Counted from the first letter of the stretch, positions 23,501 through 38,500 are shown. The stretch is DNA of 64,000 nucleotides from Nelumbo lutea (GCA_022828595.1 JAKGHH010000007.1:37076356-37140355), one strand, 5' to 3'. A program made the numbers and translations. Notes: generated by a model not told the origin, from the letters alone.

Positions 23501-26500
23501 TAAAATATTTTTCCTAGTTATATCATATTCATGGTCGAGTTCTATCAACAAATCAAACACCCTGTTTCTTTCCACAAGTTTCCTACATGTTTCAACATCC
23601 TTTTTATCCCAAACCACTGCCTCCATTAAGTCAATCTCTTGCCAAAGTGATTCCATCTTAGAGTAGTATACAGCTGAAGGTTTCTTCCCTTGCCATAATA
23701 TATTCACATCATTCTTCAATTTGTATGCCCTGGCTACATTATGTTTTAGTGAATATGTCTTTGCAACACTATCCTAAATCTCCTTTGCAAAGTTCTCCCA
23801 TAAGTAATGCTGACTCTGGTTGTTTTGAGTTCACCAACCACCATATAAAAGTATAGTTCTCCTGCATCCACTTCTCATAGGAGGGATCATCCTCCTTTGG
23901 CTTCTTCTTACTACCTGAAATATATCCCCACTTCCCTCTACTGCATACATGAATCCTCACCGACTGTGATGGTGTGACCAAACTAGATAATTTGTTCCAT
24001 CAAGTTTCACAGTGGTCATAGCCAGGAGAGGGTCTATAGAAGCTCCCAAGCCCAGTCCAGACATTGTCCCCTGCTTGTTCTCTACTCCAGAGTTCTCCAT
24101 AAGTCCAATACTTATAAAGAAAACATTCAAATAGTAAATATGGATTACTGAAAACAAATAAGCTAATTGCTGACCTGAACAGGAACCAAAAAATAGGGTT
24201 TCACTCCACCCTGCAACCCAGGAGAAATTTGGAAATTGCAGCTGCTCCTTAGGGGTACCCCAAAACTCTGTTTAGCTTGAATCGATCTCAATAAGGGTCC
24301 AAAAACTACCCTTTAAACCCTGAGCGCCAGGTTCAAAGCACCGCTAGGACCCTCAATTGGAAATTCTCCAGTTGGTTAGGATTTTGCAAAAAATCTCCAA
24401 GGAGCAATCTTGGGCAGAAATCTGAATTGAAAAAGCTCTCTAGAACCCTCTACCAACCAGGCCGAATGAATCTCTAAATAATCAACAGCTTAACTCTCCA
24501 TACACACTGTGTATGGGATTAAAAGAAGGAAGAAAAGAAAGGTAGGGTTTGCTCTGATACCAAGAAGAAAGTTGAACAGTAAAAATGCTGTGAATATAAA
24601 AGAAAAACAACAAAAGGAAGAAAGAACAAAGCAAGTAGAGGAAGAGAGAGAGATGAGAGAAGAGTGAGATGAAGAGTTCAGTCCATCGTAATTCCCTTCA
24701 GCCCTATCAATCTGTTTTATTAATTGTGAATACTAACTGTAAATGGAACTACATGAATGCTCCAATAGGGCTGCTGAGTTGGTAAACAATAAAAAGAAAT
24801 AAAAGATGGCTCATATACTTGAGGCCCAATACAAGAAAGAAACAACTTAGAAATAAAACATTAATAGGAGCAAGTTAAGGCCCATCTGGTCCAATCTTTC
24901 TACAGATTCCATATATAACACAAAGGAATGATAAAGGAATTTGCATTTTCATTACTCATCAAGCAAAGGATAACCACAAGAGGGGATAGACACTAATCTT
25001 TACATTTTTATTGGAGCATCCCACCAGTATTACTTTATCCTCATAGTGGCTTCTCAGTAAAACTGTAAAAGCTTTGATCTTTTATAGAGTAGGAAAGGTT
25101 GGGGAGTTCATGGAGAAAAAAAAAAGATTTTATAATGGAAAAGGCCTCAATATATCCATAGACCTTACTCTCAAGTCTTGACCTTCAAATTTTAGGAAAA
25201 TATCCTTTGGTCAACGAGGTAGTGCTTCTTCAATCCGCTGCTATACTTTTTTTCTTCGTTCAATACATTTTATTTTTAGTATAAAATAATGCTGCTTGAT
25301 TGTTTGTCACTAAACAGGTGTTGGTTTTGGAGTTTTTTGTGAAATCTAACCCAATCCATTTTTGTGGCTTTTCTGGCTCGGCTCCCCTTTTTTCTTCCTT
25401 CTATGTAGGAAGCTATGGCTTTTGGTTCTCTTTTAATTAATAAGGTGCTATTATAAAGAGAAGGTGGTTTTTCTACCAATGAGAGAACAAAACTATTATT
25501 AATATTTCATACTGTTGTAGTTGTTTTATCATATGAAGAGTACTTGGATTTTCCTACTTCTCTACTTGTTGAAATATAAGGATATCCTTATCTCTCGTGA
25601 TAGGTTTTTAGTGTCTTTAGGCGTCAGGGTATTTCATGTAAATTTTCTTTTGAGGATTGCAAACATTTGCAGGTTTTGGTTATTGCTGTTCTGTTAAAGA
25701 TAATTATGAGACGACGATTTTCCACAATTCAGGTTAGCTTGAAATTCTAAATGATCTCCTTTTTATACATTTGGTCTTTTAACCATCCAATTGGCAAACT
25801 AATTCAAATGAATCGGTGTCTTATTACATATTCCAATTCATTATTTTGTGACAGTGGGAGGCTCTGGCTCTGTTGCTCATTGGAATTAGTGTTAATCAGC
25901 TCCGGTCACTACCCGAGGGTACAACTGCTATGGGTCTTCCAGTTGCAACTGGTGCATACCTATATACGTTGATCTTTGTAAGTAATATACTGCATAATCT
26001 TTTTTGGAACCGAGGTTGGTATCATGAGTTTATTGTGGATCTAGATTCTATTACTAGCCTGGTGTTAAAAGTTAATGCCCACTTTGGTGTAAGTCTCCTC
26101 TAAAGTTGTCCACTTGAAGTTTTGTGATCAATGTATTACCATCACATTCGGATGTTCTTAGTGTTCTATTTTAGTGTATAATCTAATTCTCAAATGCTCA
26201 ATTCACTTTGTTAGGATAGTTATCTTGCAAATAATCATCAAATAGTTCATTGCATTTTATATGTTTATATACAAATAAAATGGTATCAATAAGCTTCTTG
26301 TTTGCATTTCATATGCTAGTGGCTTAACTGATATTGGTCTCTGTTTTTTTGTCAAAAAGAAAAAAAAATCTCTGATAAACTTTGTAAAAGATTTTGGAGA
26401 TAATGCTTAACAATGGCTATTCACATTACAGGTTACTGTTCCATCTTTGGCTTCTGTTTACAATGAATATGCATTGAAGAGTCAATTTGAGACAAGTATT

Positions 26501-29500
26501 TATCTTCAGGTGATTCTTCAGTACTATCTAATGTGCTTGAGGCCTGGTGGATGAAAATAACCTGGGGCTTCATGGTATTGTGGTTGGATCTGTTAAGAAA
26601 ATAATCTCCACTTATTTATAATATGCTTCGTATTTTTCTTCCCATTAGTCCATTGGCCTGGATTATTTGTATTTGCTTTCCAAAGAAATCAACTTTGTGA
26701 TTCAGATGAGTGTTTTGTTGCTTGATCTTAAGGAGAAACAAGAGAAAGCGTAGATCAGAGAGAAAATGGGAACGGAAAGGATTTTGTTCTAATAGAATTC
26801 AGTCCTTCTATTGACAACATCATTAGTTTAAATATCATTTCATGAAATTACATGTTTACCCCTGATTAAAGTAACTCACACAATTCCATATATCTCAACA
26901 TCCCCCTCTAGCTGAGCATAGATATTAATCATGTCCAGCTTGCTAAGACTCTCCAATAACTGAGTTTAAGATATTGATCATGCCATTTTACGTTTCTAAG
27001 CTGCACAAGTCAATTTCCCAAAGCCTTTAAAAAATCTGGCGGTCTGTACTCTATTGTTCAGCCCTCTAAGTACTGTTCAAGGCACTAGTCAGTGTTGCAT
27101 GGACATAGGAGTTGGGATCCAATGTGTATCCCAGAATCTGAGTCAGAAAGATGAGAAAAAATGGACTTGTAGCCACATCTATGGAAAAGTAGATACTATT
27201 AAAATGATTCATATTGAATTCAAACATTATAACATAAAAATTGTAGCCTTTGTTTCTAATTGATGTTTGATGCAAAAAATGGACTCACCTTGTATATTAA
27301 CTGTTCATTTGTTCAATAAGCTAGGAAATAAAAAGGAAATGTTATGTAGAAGTGCCCTTGGAGAATCCGTAGAGTGTTGGACTCGAGCATGTCTGACACA
27401 ACGCACCATTTATTTAGGAGAGTTCATGCAAAGCACTATAAAGAAGAGAACTTAAGTCTTTCATATGAAAAGAACTATAAAGAAGAGACTTAAATTTCTC
27501 AAATTCATTCATCATCCCTAGTTAACAACATATCATCAACATAAAATAGAACCGTAACACACTAAGGCTTCTTTAGACAAAAAGAGAGGATCTGTGGAAC
27601 TTTGACTGTATCTAACAACAACAATGACATCTCTAAATTTCTCAAGCTAGGTTGGGGAGTCTGTTTCAGTCCATATAGCGACTTCTTTAGTTGGCAGACA
27701 AGAGCGGGACCACTACAGTATCCTGGAGGGGGTATCAAGTATGCCGTCTCCTTTAGCTGACAAATAGAGCCAAGGGAACACAAACTATAATAGTCTTGAC
27801 AACTGGGGTAAACGTTTCTTACCATATTCCTATGTGTACCCCTGAGCAATAAGATGAGCTTTGTATCTAAGGAACCATCGACTTCAGCTTGATGGTGTAA
27901 ACCCATCGACTCCCAATACTAAAAGCATGGCTTGATGAGTAAGAATATGTATAGAGTACAATAAGGACTATAATGATATAATACATCAAAAAGCTCCTCA
28001 TAAGATATCATGAGTAGCACCAGAACACTTCTTGATGACAGATAGCTTTCTTAGCCCTCAGAAAGATGTTTGGAATACTCCTTGTGGATCTTAGGCCACA
28101 ACAGAAGAATTACATTTGTGCACACCATCAAAACTTCTGCTACTTTGAACCACAATCAAAGGGCTTCAACAGAGATCTCACATGCATGGTTAGTAATATT
28201 GACAATATTTGGCGAAATATCACTAAAATATCCCCATTTTCTAGGTGGAAGTAAGGAAACTTGGTATGCAAAATTTCTCTGATTTTTTGCCAATATATTG
28301 GCGATATTTCAGATTTCATTGATAGGCTATATATTTAAAGTTTAAATTTTTAGAATATTATTAAAAAATTCCATATTTCAGTAAAATCATTGTAATTGTT
28401 TAAAAATATTTTCCTAAAAGAACCAATAGGAAGTTATGATAATTGGCTTTCTACTTACTAAGTCACTATAATTCACTATATTTGCAGAGAAAAAGAAAAA
28501 TGCATATAACCACAAAAGTGTATTCTCAATCTAATAAAAAAATATAGTAACAATAAAAACAAAAGTTACGATGCCAAGTAATTGACATATATAAAGAAAA
28601 GAAGATGGCTAAAGACCAAAAGGGAGTTGAAGAGAATATACCTATTACATGTGGAGACTCTATAACTTGATGTATCTTATTAGTATAGTCCTTGTTGTAC
28701 ATTACTTGTGCTTATTCTTCTTTTCTCTTTCAGCCTTATATGGGCATTCTTGTAATTGTACATATCTTTTAATATATAAGAGACTCTTTGAGGTGGGAGT
28801 CATTCATTCTTGACACCTCTAAGATTATTCTTGTTCTTCTCTCTATTCAGACAAGAGTGTTGACATTACAGTCTTGTAATTTCTTTCCTGTTTGATTTAT
28901 ACAATTCTTAGCTATGGTTTTTCGAGTCTTATATGTGCAATTATATTAGTTGAAAAAACAACCCACTTGATGTATGGAGCTGTTTGAGATTAGATGCAAA
29001 CCAGAAAATGAACAAACAGGAGAAGAAGAGAAGAGAGAGCTGGCGGCAATGAGTGTTAGAGAGTAAGAAGTTCGAACTTAACCTCTCTCTAACACTCTAA
29101 ACATCTTATTAATAAGTTAATCTTTGACAAATTACAGAGAGGCCCTTGAGTGAGCAGGAAAATACAAAAAACAGAATATTACAGAGTATGGGCCCAGAAT
29201 AAGGCCCGCAACAGAGAGAAACATAACATAACATGAAATGACAGTCTATGGGCCATTCGGCCCATCTTCTCTACACTCCCCCTCAAGCTGAGCATAGATG
29301 TTAATCATGCCCAGCTTGCCAGTGTCATGTTGAAGCCTTGCCTTGGAAATGCCCTTGGTGAGAAAATCTACCAGTTGTCTTTCAAAAGTAATGAATGGAA
29401 GACACACTTCACCGGAGGAGACTCTTTCACGAATAAAGTGTCTATCAACCTCAATATGTTTGGTTCTATCATGTTGTACCGGGTTGTGAGCAATGTTGAT

Positions 29501-32500
29501 GGCAGCTTGATTATCACAGTACAACATCATGGGTTTGTCATGATCTACCCCAACATCATGTGCCATGGCTCTATATTCTGCTTCTGCGGAGGATCGAGCC
29601 ACAACTGTTTGTTTCTTACTCCTCCAAGAGACAACATTACCAGCCACCAGACTGCAATACCCTGAAGTAGATCTTCTATCATCAATATTTCCAGCCCAAT
29701 CAGCATCAATATAGGCTTCAAGTTTTAGATGATCATGTTTGGCAAATAGAATTCCTTTTCCTGGAGAGCCTTTCAGATAGCACAAAATCCGTTCTGCTGC
29801 TGCCATATGGGTATCTCTAGGAGCATGCATGAACTGGCTAATGCAACTGACAGCATACGCGATATCTGGCCTAGTCATGCACAGGTACAAAAGCTTCCCA
29901 AGAAGTCTCTGAAAGACCCCTTTGTCTTCCAACAAAGTTCCATCCGAAGCTGAAAGTTTGTGACTCATATCAATAGGAGTTGCAGCTGGTCTTGTACCCA
30001 ATTTTCCAGTTTCAGACAACAAATCAAGAACATATTTCCTCTGGGAAATAAGAATCCCATCCCTGGATCTGGCAACTTCTATGCCAAGGAAATATCTCAA
30101 CTCCCCCAGATCCTTAATCTCAAATTCTGTACGGAGGAAAGACTTAAGGCCCAGAATGCCAGAGGCATCATCACCAGTCACTATAATGTCATCAACATAC
30201 ACAATGAGATACACTGCTAGAGACCCACTTTTCTTCACAAAAAGAGTATGATCTGACTGTGTCTGAACATAGCCGAATTTAACAAGTGCAGCTCTAAATC
30301 TCTCAAACCAGGCTCTAGGAGATTGTTTGAGGCCATAAAGAGATTTTTTCGGTTTACATACCTTTCCTTGCATATCTTTCCCATACATTCTTGGAGGAAG
30401 ACACATGTAGACCTCCTCATGTAAGTCACCATTCAGAAATGCATTCTTTACATCTAACTGATAGAGAGGCCAATCAAAGTGAGCTGCCAGAGATAAAAGA
30501 ACCCTCACAGATGTCATCTTAGCAACAGGGGCAAAAGTCTCCAGATAGTCAATCCCATATGTCTGTGTGTAGCCCTTTGCAACAAGTCTGGCCTTGTACC
30601 TCTCAATAGTCCCATCTGCCCTGTATTTAATGGTAAAAACCCACTTGCATCCAACTGGATCCTTCCCTTCAGGCAAATCCACCACCTCCCAAGTACCATT
30701 TTCATGTAGAGCATCCATTTCAGCCTGCATGGCATCTCTCCATTTTGGAATCCCAAGAGCTTCTGATACAGACCTAGGAATGGGGTTAGAAGCAACTGAA
30801 GAGAGGTAGGCACAATATGAAGGGGAAAGTAGGTCATAAGAAAGGTGTTTGGAAATGCAGTGTGCAGTACACTTCCGCTTTCCTTTCCTAACAGCAATGG
30901 GGACATCGAGATCTGGGAAGGGGGATTCCAAGGGAGCTGAAGCAATACCTGTTATCTCATCTGTGATTGGGAGGGTATGAGCCTCATTTGTTGTAAGGGA
31001 AACCACTTGCTCATTCCTGGATCTCTGCCTTTGATACACTTTGGGATTATGGGTAGGACGAGGAGGTAAAGAAATAGGAGCACTAGGACAAGAGGAATGA
31101 AGTGGCTGATCCTCCTTTGATTCATTTTGTGAGGATACAGATTTGTCAAGAGACTGAACTGGGACAGGAAGGGGAAGAGCAAAAACTTGTGACAGACTCT
31201 CCCCCTGTTGACAATGTCCTTCCTGAGAGGAACCATAAAAAGGAGAAAGTTCATCAAAGGTAACATCCATAGAGACATGTCTGGTGCCAGTCTTTGGATC
31301 AAAACAACAATAACCCTTTTGTGTGGGTGAGTAACCGAGGAAGATGCATTTGTGGGCTTTTGGTTCAAACTTGTGTCTCTGCACACTTGGAATGTGAACA
31401 TAACAGGTACAACCAAACACACGAAGAGGAATTGGAAAGAGATCCTTATCTGGATGAAGAAGACTGAAGGGGGATTTAAACCCTAAAACCCTGGATGGCA
31501 TCACCCCAAAATCTTGTGGGAACATGTGAGGCAAATAAAAGGCTCCTTGCAATATCAACAATATGTCTATTTTTTCTCTCAGCAACTCCATTTTGTTCAG
31601 GGGTTCTAACACAGGAGCTTTGGTGAATAACCCCCATGTCAGAGAGATACAAGGATAAGCTCTTCTCAAAATACTCTTTTGCATTGTCAGATCTGAAAAC
31701 CTTAATTCTGGTACCAAATTGAGTCAAAACAAGCTCATGAAATTGCCTCACAAGTCTCGGGACTTCGTCTCGGGATTTCATTAAGTATATCCAAGTGAAT
31801 CTAGAAAAGTCATCAATGAACAGGATAAAGTATTTGTAGCCCCCCATAGAGGATAAGTGGTAAGGCCCCCACACATCAGAGTGAACAATATGAAAAAAAA
31901 GAGGATCTTTTATTGCTCACAGGGTAATTTTTTCTACAATGCTTTGACAACTGACATGACTCACAATTGAGACTGGACACACTGACTCCCTTAAACAGTT
32001 TGGGAAGCAAATGACTTAAAGCAAAAAAAGGTAAATGACCCAACCGACAATGACTCAACATAATTTGACTGACTGACTCTGAAGAAGTAGAACCAAAAGC
32101 AGCATTCTTGGGATGATCAAAGCATTGGCCAGGGGTGTCGAGCAAGTATATTCCATTCGCTTCATGGCCACTCCCAATCACCTTCCGAGACTTCAGGTCC
32201 TGAAACACACAGTGAGAAGGGAAAAAGGTTACACAACAATTCAATGACTTGGTCAAGCTACTTACAGATAACAAGTTGGTATTTAACTTAGGTACATGAA
32301 GAGTGGAAGATAAAAGTAAAGAGCCTGTAGGCTTGACAGTTCCCTTGCCAGAAATGGGGGCAAGAGAACCATCAGCTAAGGTGATTTTGTCACGACCAGG
32401 AAGCAAATCATATGACACAAACAAAGTGGAAAGGTTGGTCATGTGATCAGAAGCACCTGAGTCAATGATCCAAGGGGTCTTGGGATTACCTGAGGTAGAT

Positions 32501-35500
32501 GCATGGTTAGCAGAAGCCCTTATACCTGAGTGAGCAAATGCAGAGGTGGCTGGACTTCCAGAAGGGTTGGATGATGAAGTTACACCTTCAAGCTGGCTGA
32601 TCATCCTTCCAAACTTCTCATAATTAGCTTTCATGGCTTCCAATTGTGCACTTGCAGACTCAAACTCTGTATCTGTACTTGTGGCTGTATGTGCACTTCC
32701 TGTCTTTCTACTGTCATTCTTCTTCTGGAATCGGATAGGGACAAGACTGGGATGCAATTTCCAGCACTTGTCCTTAGTGTGTTTCGGCTTCTTGCAATAT
32801 TCACACACCACCTCCTTCTTTCCTGTGCCACTGGGGGCTCCTGTAACCCCTTTGGGTTTGATTCCCATATTTGCAAAATGATCATTGATACTGACCCCTT
32901 GAACCTGCACTTGCCTCCTGCTTTCTTCACTGCTGACCAAAGCATATGCTTGAGAATGAAACATCTTCCTTGGACAAGATGTTTTGCTTTGTAATGTCAT
33001 ATTCAGAATTCAGCCCTGTCAAGAACTCAAAGACCCTATTCCTTTCAACCAATTTCCTATATGTTTCAGCATCCTTAGGGGTATCCCATGTCACGGCCTC
33101 TATCAAATCAATCTCTTGCCATATAGATTTTAGGGCTGAGAAGTATGATGCAAGTGACTTCTCCCCCTGTCTTAGATTCTTCACATCACTTCTCAGTTTG
33201 TAAGCTCTGGCAACATTCAACTTTTGGGAGTAAGTTTCTGCAACACTATCCTAGATTTCTTTAGCCGAGTTCATTCACAAGTAATGTTGGCTAATCTGTG
33301 GCTGCATTGAGTTCACAAGCCACCCAATCACTATGTAATTCTCCTGCACCCATTTCTCATAAGAGGGATCCTCCTCTGGGGGAGCTTTCTTGCTCCCAGA
33401 GATAAACCCCCACTTTCCTCTACTGCAAATATGAATTTTTACGGATTGTGACCAGGCCAAATAATTGGTTCCATCCAATTTAACTGTAGTTACAGCCAAC
33501 AAGTAATCAGTTGTAGTTCCCAAATTATGTCCATATTCAGCAGTGCTCTTGTTCTCAGTTTCTGAGAAGTTCATTATGTAACAACTTCAATTAGGGTTTC
33601 GGCAGGCCTTTAAAAGTGATCTGATTTCAAAGAACTCAGATTGAGTTGAAACAATAGCAAACACAACAACACACAAACTCAGTTCAGAACTGACAGCCGT
33701 GAGAACCAAGTTCGGTGGCAGCACTTTCAAAGAGGAGAAACTCTGATTCAGCCCTCAAGGAACAATCAGTAGGCCTCCAAACAATATGTATTCTTGGTTC
33801 CCAACAATAATTTCCCAAGGAGAACAAAGAAAACAGTCCACAGTACCTAAGAGGACTTTTTACAAACACTATTTATGCAACAGTCAACACTTCACTGTTA
33901 ACAAGCAGAAATCACTTCAAGAACACTTTGTCTAAGTCCAAGAAGCAGCTGAACTAAAGTAGAGGCTTGTACCACTCAATTTAGATCAGTTTTTTGGCAG
34001 TTTGGAATCCCAATAACAGCCGAACCACACTTCCAGAATAACCCAGAAATCAGTCCAGCAACAGTGCGTCGAATGGAGGTGTTTTGAATGCTTTAACAGT
34101 CCTCCCAAATAACAAAAAATAACTCAGCAAAGAACTGAGAAAAGACTTACAGCAAGAGAGTCTCTGGTTTGAACTATAAACCAGGCCGAACACTTGTTCT
34201 CTAAGATAACTTCGAAAGTCCTTTTCTCTGATTTCAAATCAGGCCAAACAACTTGCTCTCTGATTCTTCCTAGTCACCGAACCCTTCTCCAAGTGTATAG
34301 AAACTTGGGCACCCTCCAATGACCTCTAAGAACCAGGCGGATGACTGTAAACTTTCATCCCTAGAACCTCCTCATGTAGTTGGCTGAACTAGAACCACAT
34401 GAGGGACACGCCAAGCAATGGCCCGCTCTGATACCAAGTTGAAAAAACAACCCACTTGATGTATGGAGCTGTTTGAGATTAGATGCAAACCAGAAAATGA
34501 ACAAACAGGAGAAGAAGAGAAGAGAGAGCTGGCGGCAATGAGTGTTAGAGAGTAAGAAGTTCGAACTTAACCTCTCTCTAACACTCTAAACATCTTATTA
34601 ATAAGTTAATCTTTGACAAATTACAGAGAGGCCCTTGAGTGAGCAGGAAAATACAAAAAACATAATATTACAGAGTATGGGCCCAGAATAAGGCCCACAA
34701 CAGAGAGAAACATAACATAACATGAAATGACAGTCTATGGGCCATTCGGCCCATCTTCTCTACAATATTTTTTCTAATGATCTCTTGTTCTAATAACTAA
34801 TTCCATGTTTCTAGAAAACTTTTCTAATTTCTTAGATTCTATAAATATCTTAGTAAAATTAGTGAAATATCTCTGAAGTTTCTCCAACTCTACTTGGTGA
34901 AATGTTCATCACTATCTAATTTACAAACCATGTTCTCATGAAGCCCTACCAGATTCAATCACCACTTCAGATCATAAAGGAAGCACTTTTGTCTTCTGAT
35001 GAAAGAAAAAGAATGAAAAAGTAGAAAGAGAGGCTGATCAAATGAGGTTGAGTTGTTGTTCCACCAACAATCTATTCTCTTCAATTCAGGCATAAAGAAA
35101 AGAGGAAGATGATGAAAACTAGTCCTTTCTATGGCAGATAATGCTCTGTTGCCATGTCAATTGTCATAGGAAGACTAAAGGAAGGAAGGGAAGTCAATGA
35201 GAGAGAAGAAAACGTGAGAAGAATCCAATGATTAGGGTGTGGCAGTGCCCGAACCCCTTTTATGTTAGAGTGGTTAAAATAAAGTTAAATTATAATAGTT
35301 CCCTTGTGCCTAAAGTACATATAAAACTAATACTTCTGACACATACTATGATATTGGGCCCACCATGCATGCAGATTATCTACTTTGAGTTTTATCCCCC
35401 CCCACCCTTGAACTTTTACTTGCCCTGTTAATCCCACCAATCAAATTTCAAGTGATTATGCAAATATTAAGTTAGAATTGCTATATCCAATATTTCATTA

Positions 35501-38500
35501 CTTTTCCTGGGAGAGTGGACGTTTGGAAACTTGGTATGGATTTGTTCAGTTTTATTTTTTACTTTTTTTAATTTTGAAGTTCAGATGTAACAAGACATGA
35601 TAAATAAGAATTGGCTGGTTTGCAGAATTTATTTTTATATGGATATGGTGCTATATTCAACTTCATAGCAATTCTTGGAACTGCCATTTTTAAAGGTACG
35701 ATGAAACTAACAATTCTGGTTTGCAGGTATCTTTGACTGATCCAAAGATATCTTGCCCTTTCTTAAACTAGTAAACGTATTAGTAGTTTGTTATGTACAT
35801 ATGTGTATGGATGAAAGAGGCCTATGAATCTTTTCAATTTATTTTCATTTAGGTCTGTTTAAATCTTTACTGAATTAATAGAGAAGCAGTGCTTTCATGT
35901 AAACAAACTTTAGTCCATTAAAGCAGTGTTGGAAGTTCTTTTCTTGGTATTACCTGTTTCATATCAGAACTGTGTCTAGCCAATATCACATTGTATTTTT
36001 TTTTTTAATTTTTTATAATTGTAGTTGATGTACACTTTCAGCAGAATTTGTACAATTCTGTAGTCCTTAGTTTTTATAATCAGCTTGAGGGGGAGTCTAG
36101 AGATAATAGGCCGAATGGGCCTTAGTTTCTTTGTTTTTCTTTAAGTTATGTTTATGACTTGTGTTAGTAGGTAGTGGGCCTATTTTCTTTTTTTTTTTAT
36201 TGTTTTTTTATTGCTATCTTTAGTGATGGACGCCCTACTAAGGGCACTCGTGTAGTTCTTATTTTTTACGACAAAAAGAATAAAAGAGATCCTTGGTGTT
36301 AAGGGCCCGCGAATAGGATCTCGTCACAGGTTGGTTAGCGGAGAAAACTTCTTGTTTTCCCTTGTTTCTCCCTTTTCTCGAGGAACCTATCTTTAGCGCC
36401 CTAATGGTGACTTGTTAAAGAGACCACCAACTCTCCTCTGCTCTTTCTTGACTGAAAATATCGATAATTTTCATGAATATCATCTGCTCCTTTAAATAGG
36501 AAATTACAAGAAGATAAAGAGTCTTTCTTTAGGAAAACTTCCTAATAAATAGGAAATAATAATGCTACTGCCTAATTAATAGGAACACTGAACTTACCTA
36601 AGAGATAAGATAGGAACATTGAATTTAGCTAAGAGATAAGATAGGTACACTGAATCTAACGTCCATCACTGCTGCTGTTTGCGGCTGTATTTCTTTCCAA
36701 TAAAAGCATCCACAAACATTACTCCCCTCCTGGACTAAGAGCTTGTCCTCAAGCTCGAATTCAGGATAGGTGTCCTGAAACACAGTCAAAGGAATCTAGG
36801 TAGCTTCAGCCAATGGTAAGCTGGCCCATTCACCAGAACTTCAACAACTCCTCGATTAATTCTGGAGCGAACAATAGACTGAGGCTGGGGAATGATTTTG
36901 CCCTCCTTCAAAGGTGGTAATGAGGGAACACTGATCCTTAAACAGCTTGAGCAAGGAAATGTGGAAAACATCATGAATCCTACTGTGCTCTGGAAGTTCC
37001 AGCTTATATGCAACCTCACCAATTCGTTGCAAAACCTTGAAAGGCCCATAGAACTTAGGAGCTAATTTAGGAACAGCCTTGTGGCTCAAGGAGCTCTGAC
37101 GATAAGGCTGAAGTTTCAACCAAACAAACTACCCAGGTTCAAACGACAATTCCTGATGATGCTGGTCATAGGCCTGCTTCATGCGGAGTTGTGCCTGTTG
37201 TAAATGAAGAGAAATTGCAGCCAAAAGAACATCTCGCTCCTGTAAGGAACGATCAATCTCCTCCAAACGAGTACCAGGTTCATAGGACAACAAACGAGGA
37301 GGTTCACGGCCATAGACAACTCGGAAGGGTGTCATTCCTAAAGAAGAATGATAGGCAGTGTTATAACAATACTCGGCCCAAGGAAGCCAATCAACCCACT
37401 GTCTCGATTGATCCCCAACAAAGCAATAGATATACATCTCAATCGTTCGATTCACCACCTCAGTTTGTCCATCTGATTGAGGATGATAAGCGGAAGAAAA
37501 GGCTAAGGTGGTACCATTTAACCGAAACAATTCCCTCCAAAAGGTACTGGTAAAAACCGGTTCCCTGTCGTTGACAATAGATTCTGGTAGCCCGTGTAAA
37601 CGGAAAATGTGAGTGAAAAAGACATGGGCGACAGAAGTAGCGCTATACGGGTGAGAAAGAGGGATGAAATGGGCATACTTAGAGAAGCAATCCACCACTA
37701 CATAAAGACTTGATTTTCCCCCAACCTTGGGTAGTCCCTCTATGAAATCCATGAAAATATCGACCAATATCTGCGTTGGGATCGAAAGGGGCTGAAGAAG
37801 ACCAGCTGGATGCAGATTTTCCCATTTCTGTTGTTGACAAATAGAGTAGTTTTGTATAAAGTCCCTGATAGAAGCCTTCATACCTTGCCAATGGAAATCA
37901 GCTTGGACGCGATACAGTGTTTTCTGAATACCTTCATGGGTGGAGTTATGAATATTGGAGATGATGGAGGGAATCAAAGAGGAATCAGCCGGGAGATATA
38001 TCCGACCCTTATACATCACAAGCCCATCTGTAAGGGCCCAATTGGAGTCTGCAGTTCCAGATTGAATTTTCTGAACAAGAGTCGTCCACTCTGTTGATTG
38101 TGGCATCTCTTTCTTGATGTCATCCAATAAGGTGACTCGAGGACGTGAAATCCCACAAAGGAGCATAGTGTCTGCTTCGCGCCTAGACAATGCATCTACA
38201 ACGCGATTTAAAGATCCCGCCTTGTAATCCACTCGGAAATCAAATCCAAGCAGCTTGCTAACCCAATGTTGTTGGGGAGAAGTAACAAGTCGCTGCTCCA
38301 ACAAGTATTTGAGGCTATAGTGATCAATTTTGACAACAAATGATCTTCCCCACAAGTATGGTCTCCAGTGTTGGACTGCTCTAGCTAACCCAATCAATTT
38401 GCATTCATAGGCTGGCAATTTCAAATGATGATCAGCTAGTTTACGCCTGAAGAAAGCAATTGGGTGCCCTTGTTGCTGTAATATGGCGCCAATCCCTATT

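Larger units (their letters stand above)
22590..24904 (-). mobile_element. Truncated Copia (5' half), antisense
   Basis: Carries only the 5' LTR (24564-24904), primer site TGGTATCAGAGC (24552-24563), leader, gag and protease on the minus strand. Everything 3' of protease is missing. Gag pieces: [46 protein letters not shown]; protease [14 protein letters not shown] has Phe for Ser and Lys for Met, so the active site is damaged. It is close to Copia-2 and Copia-F. Confidence 0.85.
28948..34764 (-). mobile_element. Copia-F: young but defective Ty1/copia retrotransposon
   Basis: LTRs 28948-29275 and 34437-34764, each 328 bp, with only two differences seen by eye. Duplication ATATT (28943-28947, 34765-34769). 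Primer site TGGTATCAGAGC (34425-34436) touches the 5' LTR; CTTGAGGGGGAG abuts the 3' LTR. Ends TG...CT. Full domain order gag-PR-IN-RT-RH on the minus strand. A nonsense codon in gag and at least three frame disruptions remain despite the near-identical LTRs. It lies antisense in the 9.1-kb intron. Confidence 0.96.

Noticed and set aside
29246..31717. Intact gag-pol polyprotein in Copia-F
   Set aside because: The long frame covers only the end of integrase, RT and RNase H; gag, protease and the integrase core are in broken upstream frames.
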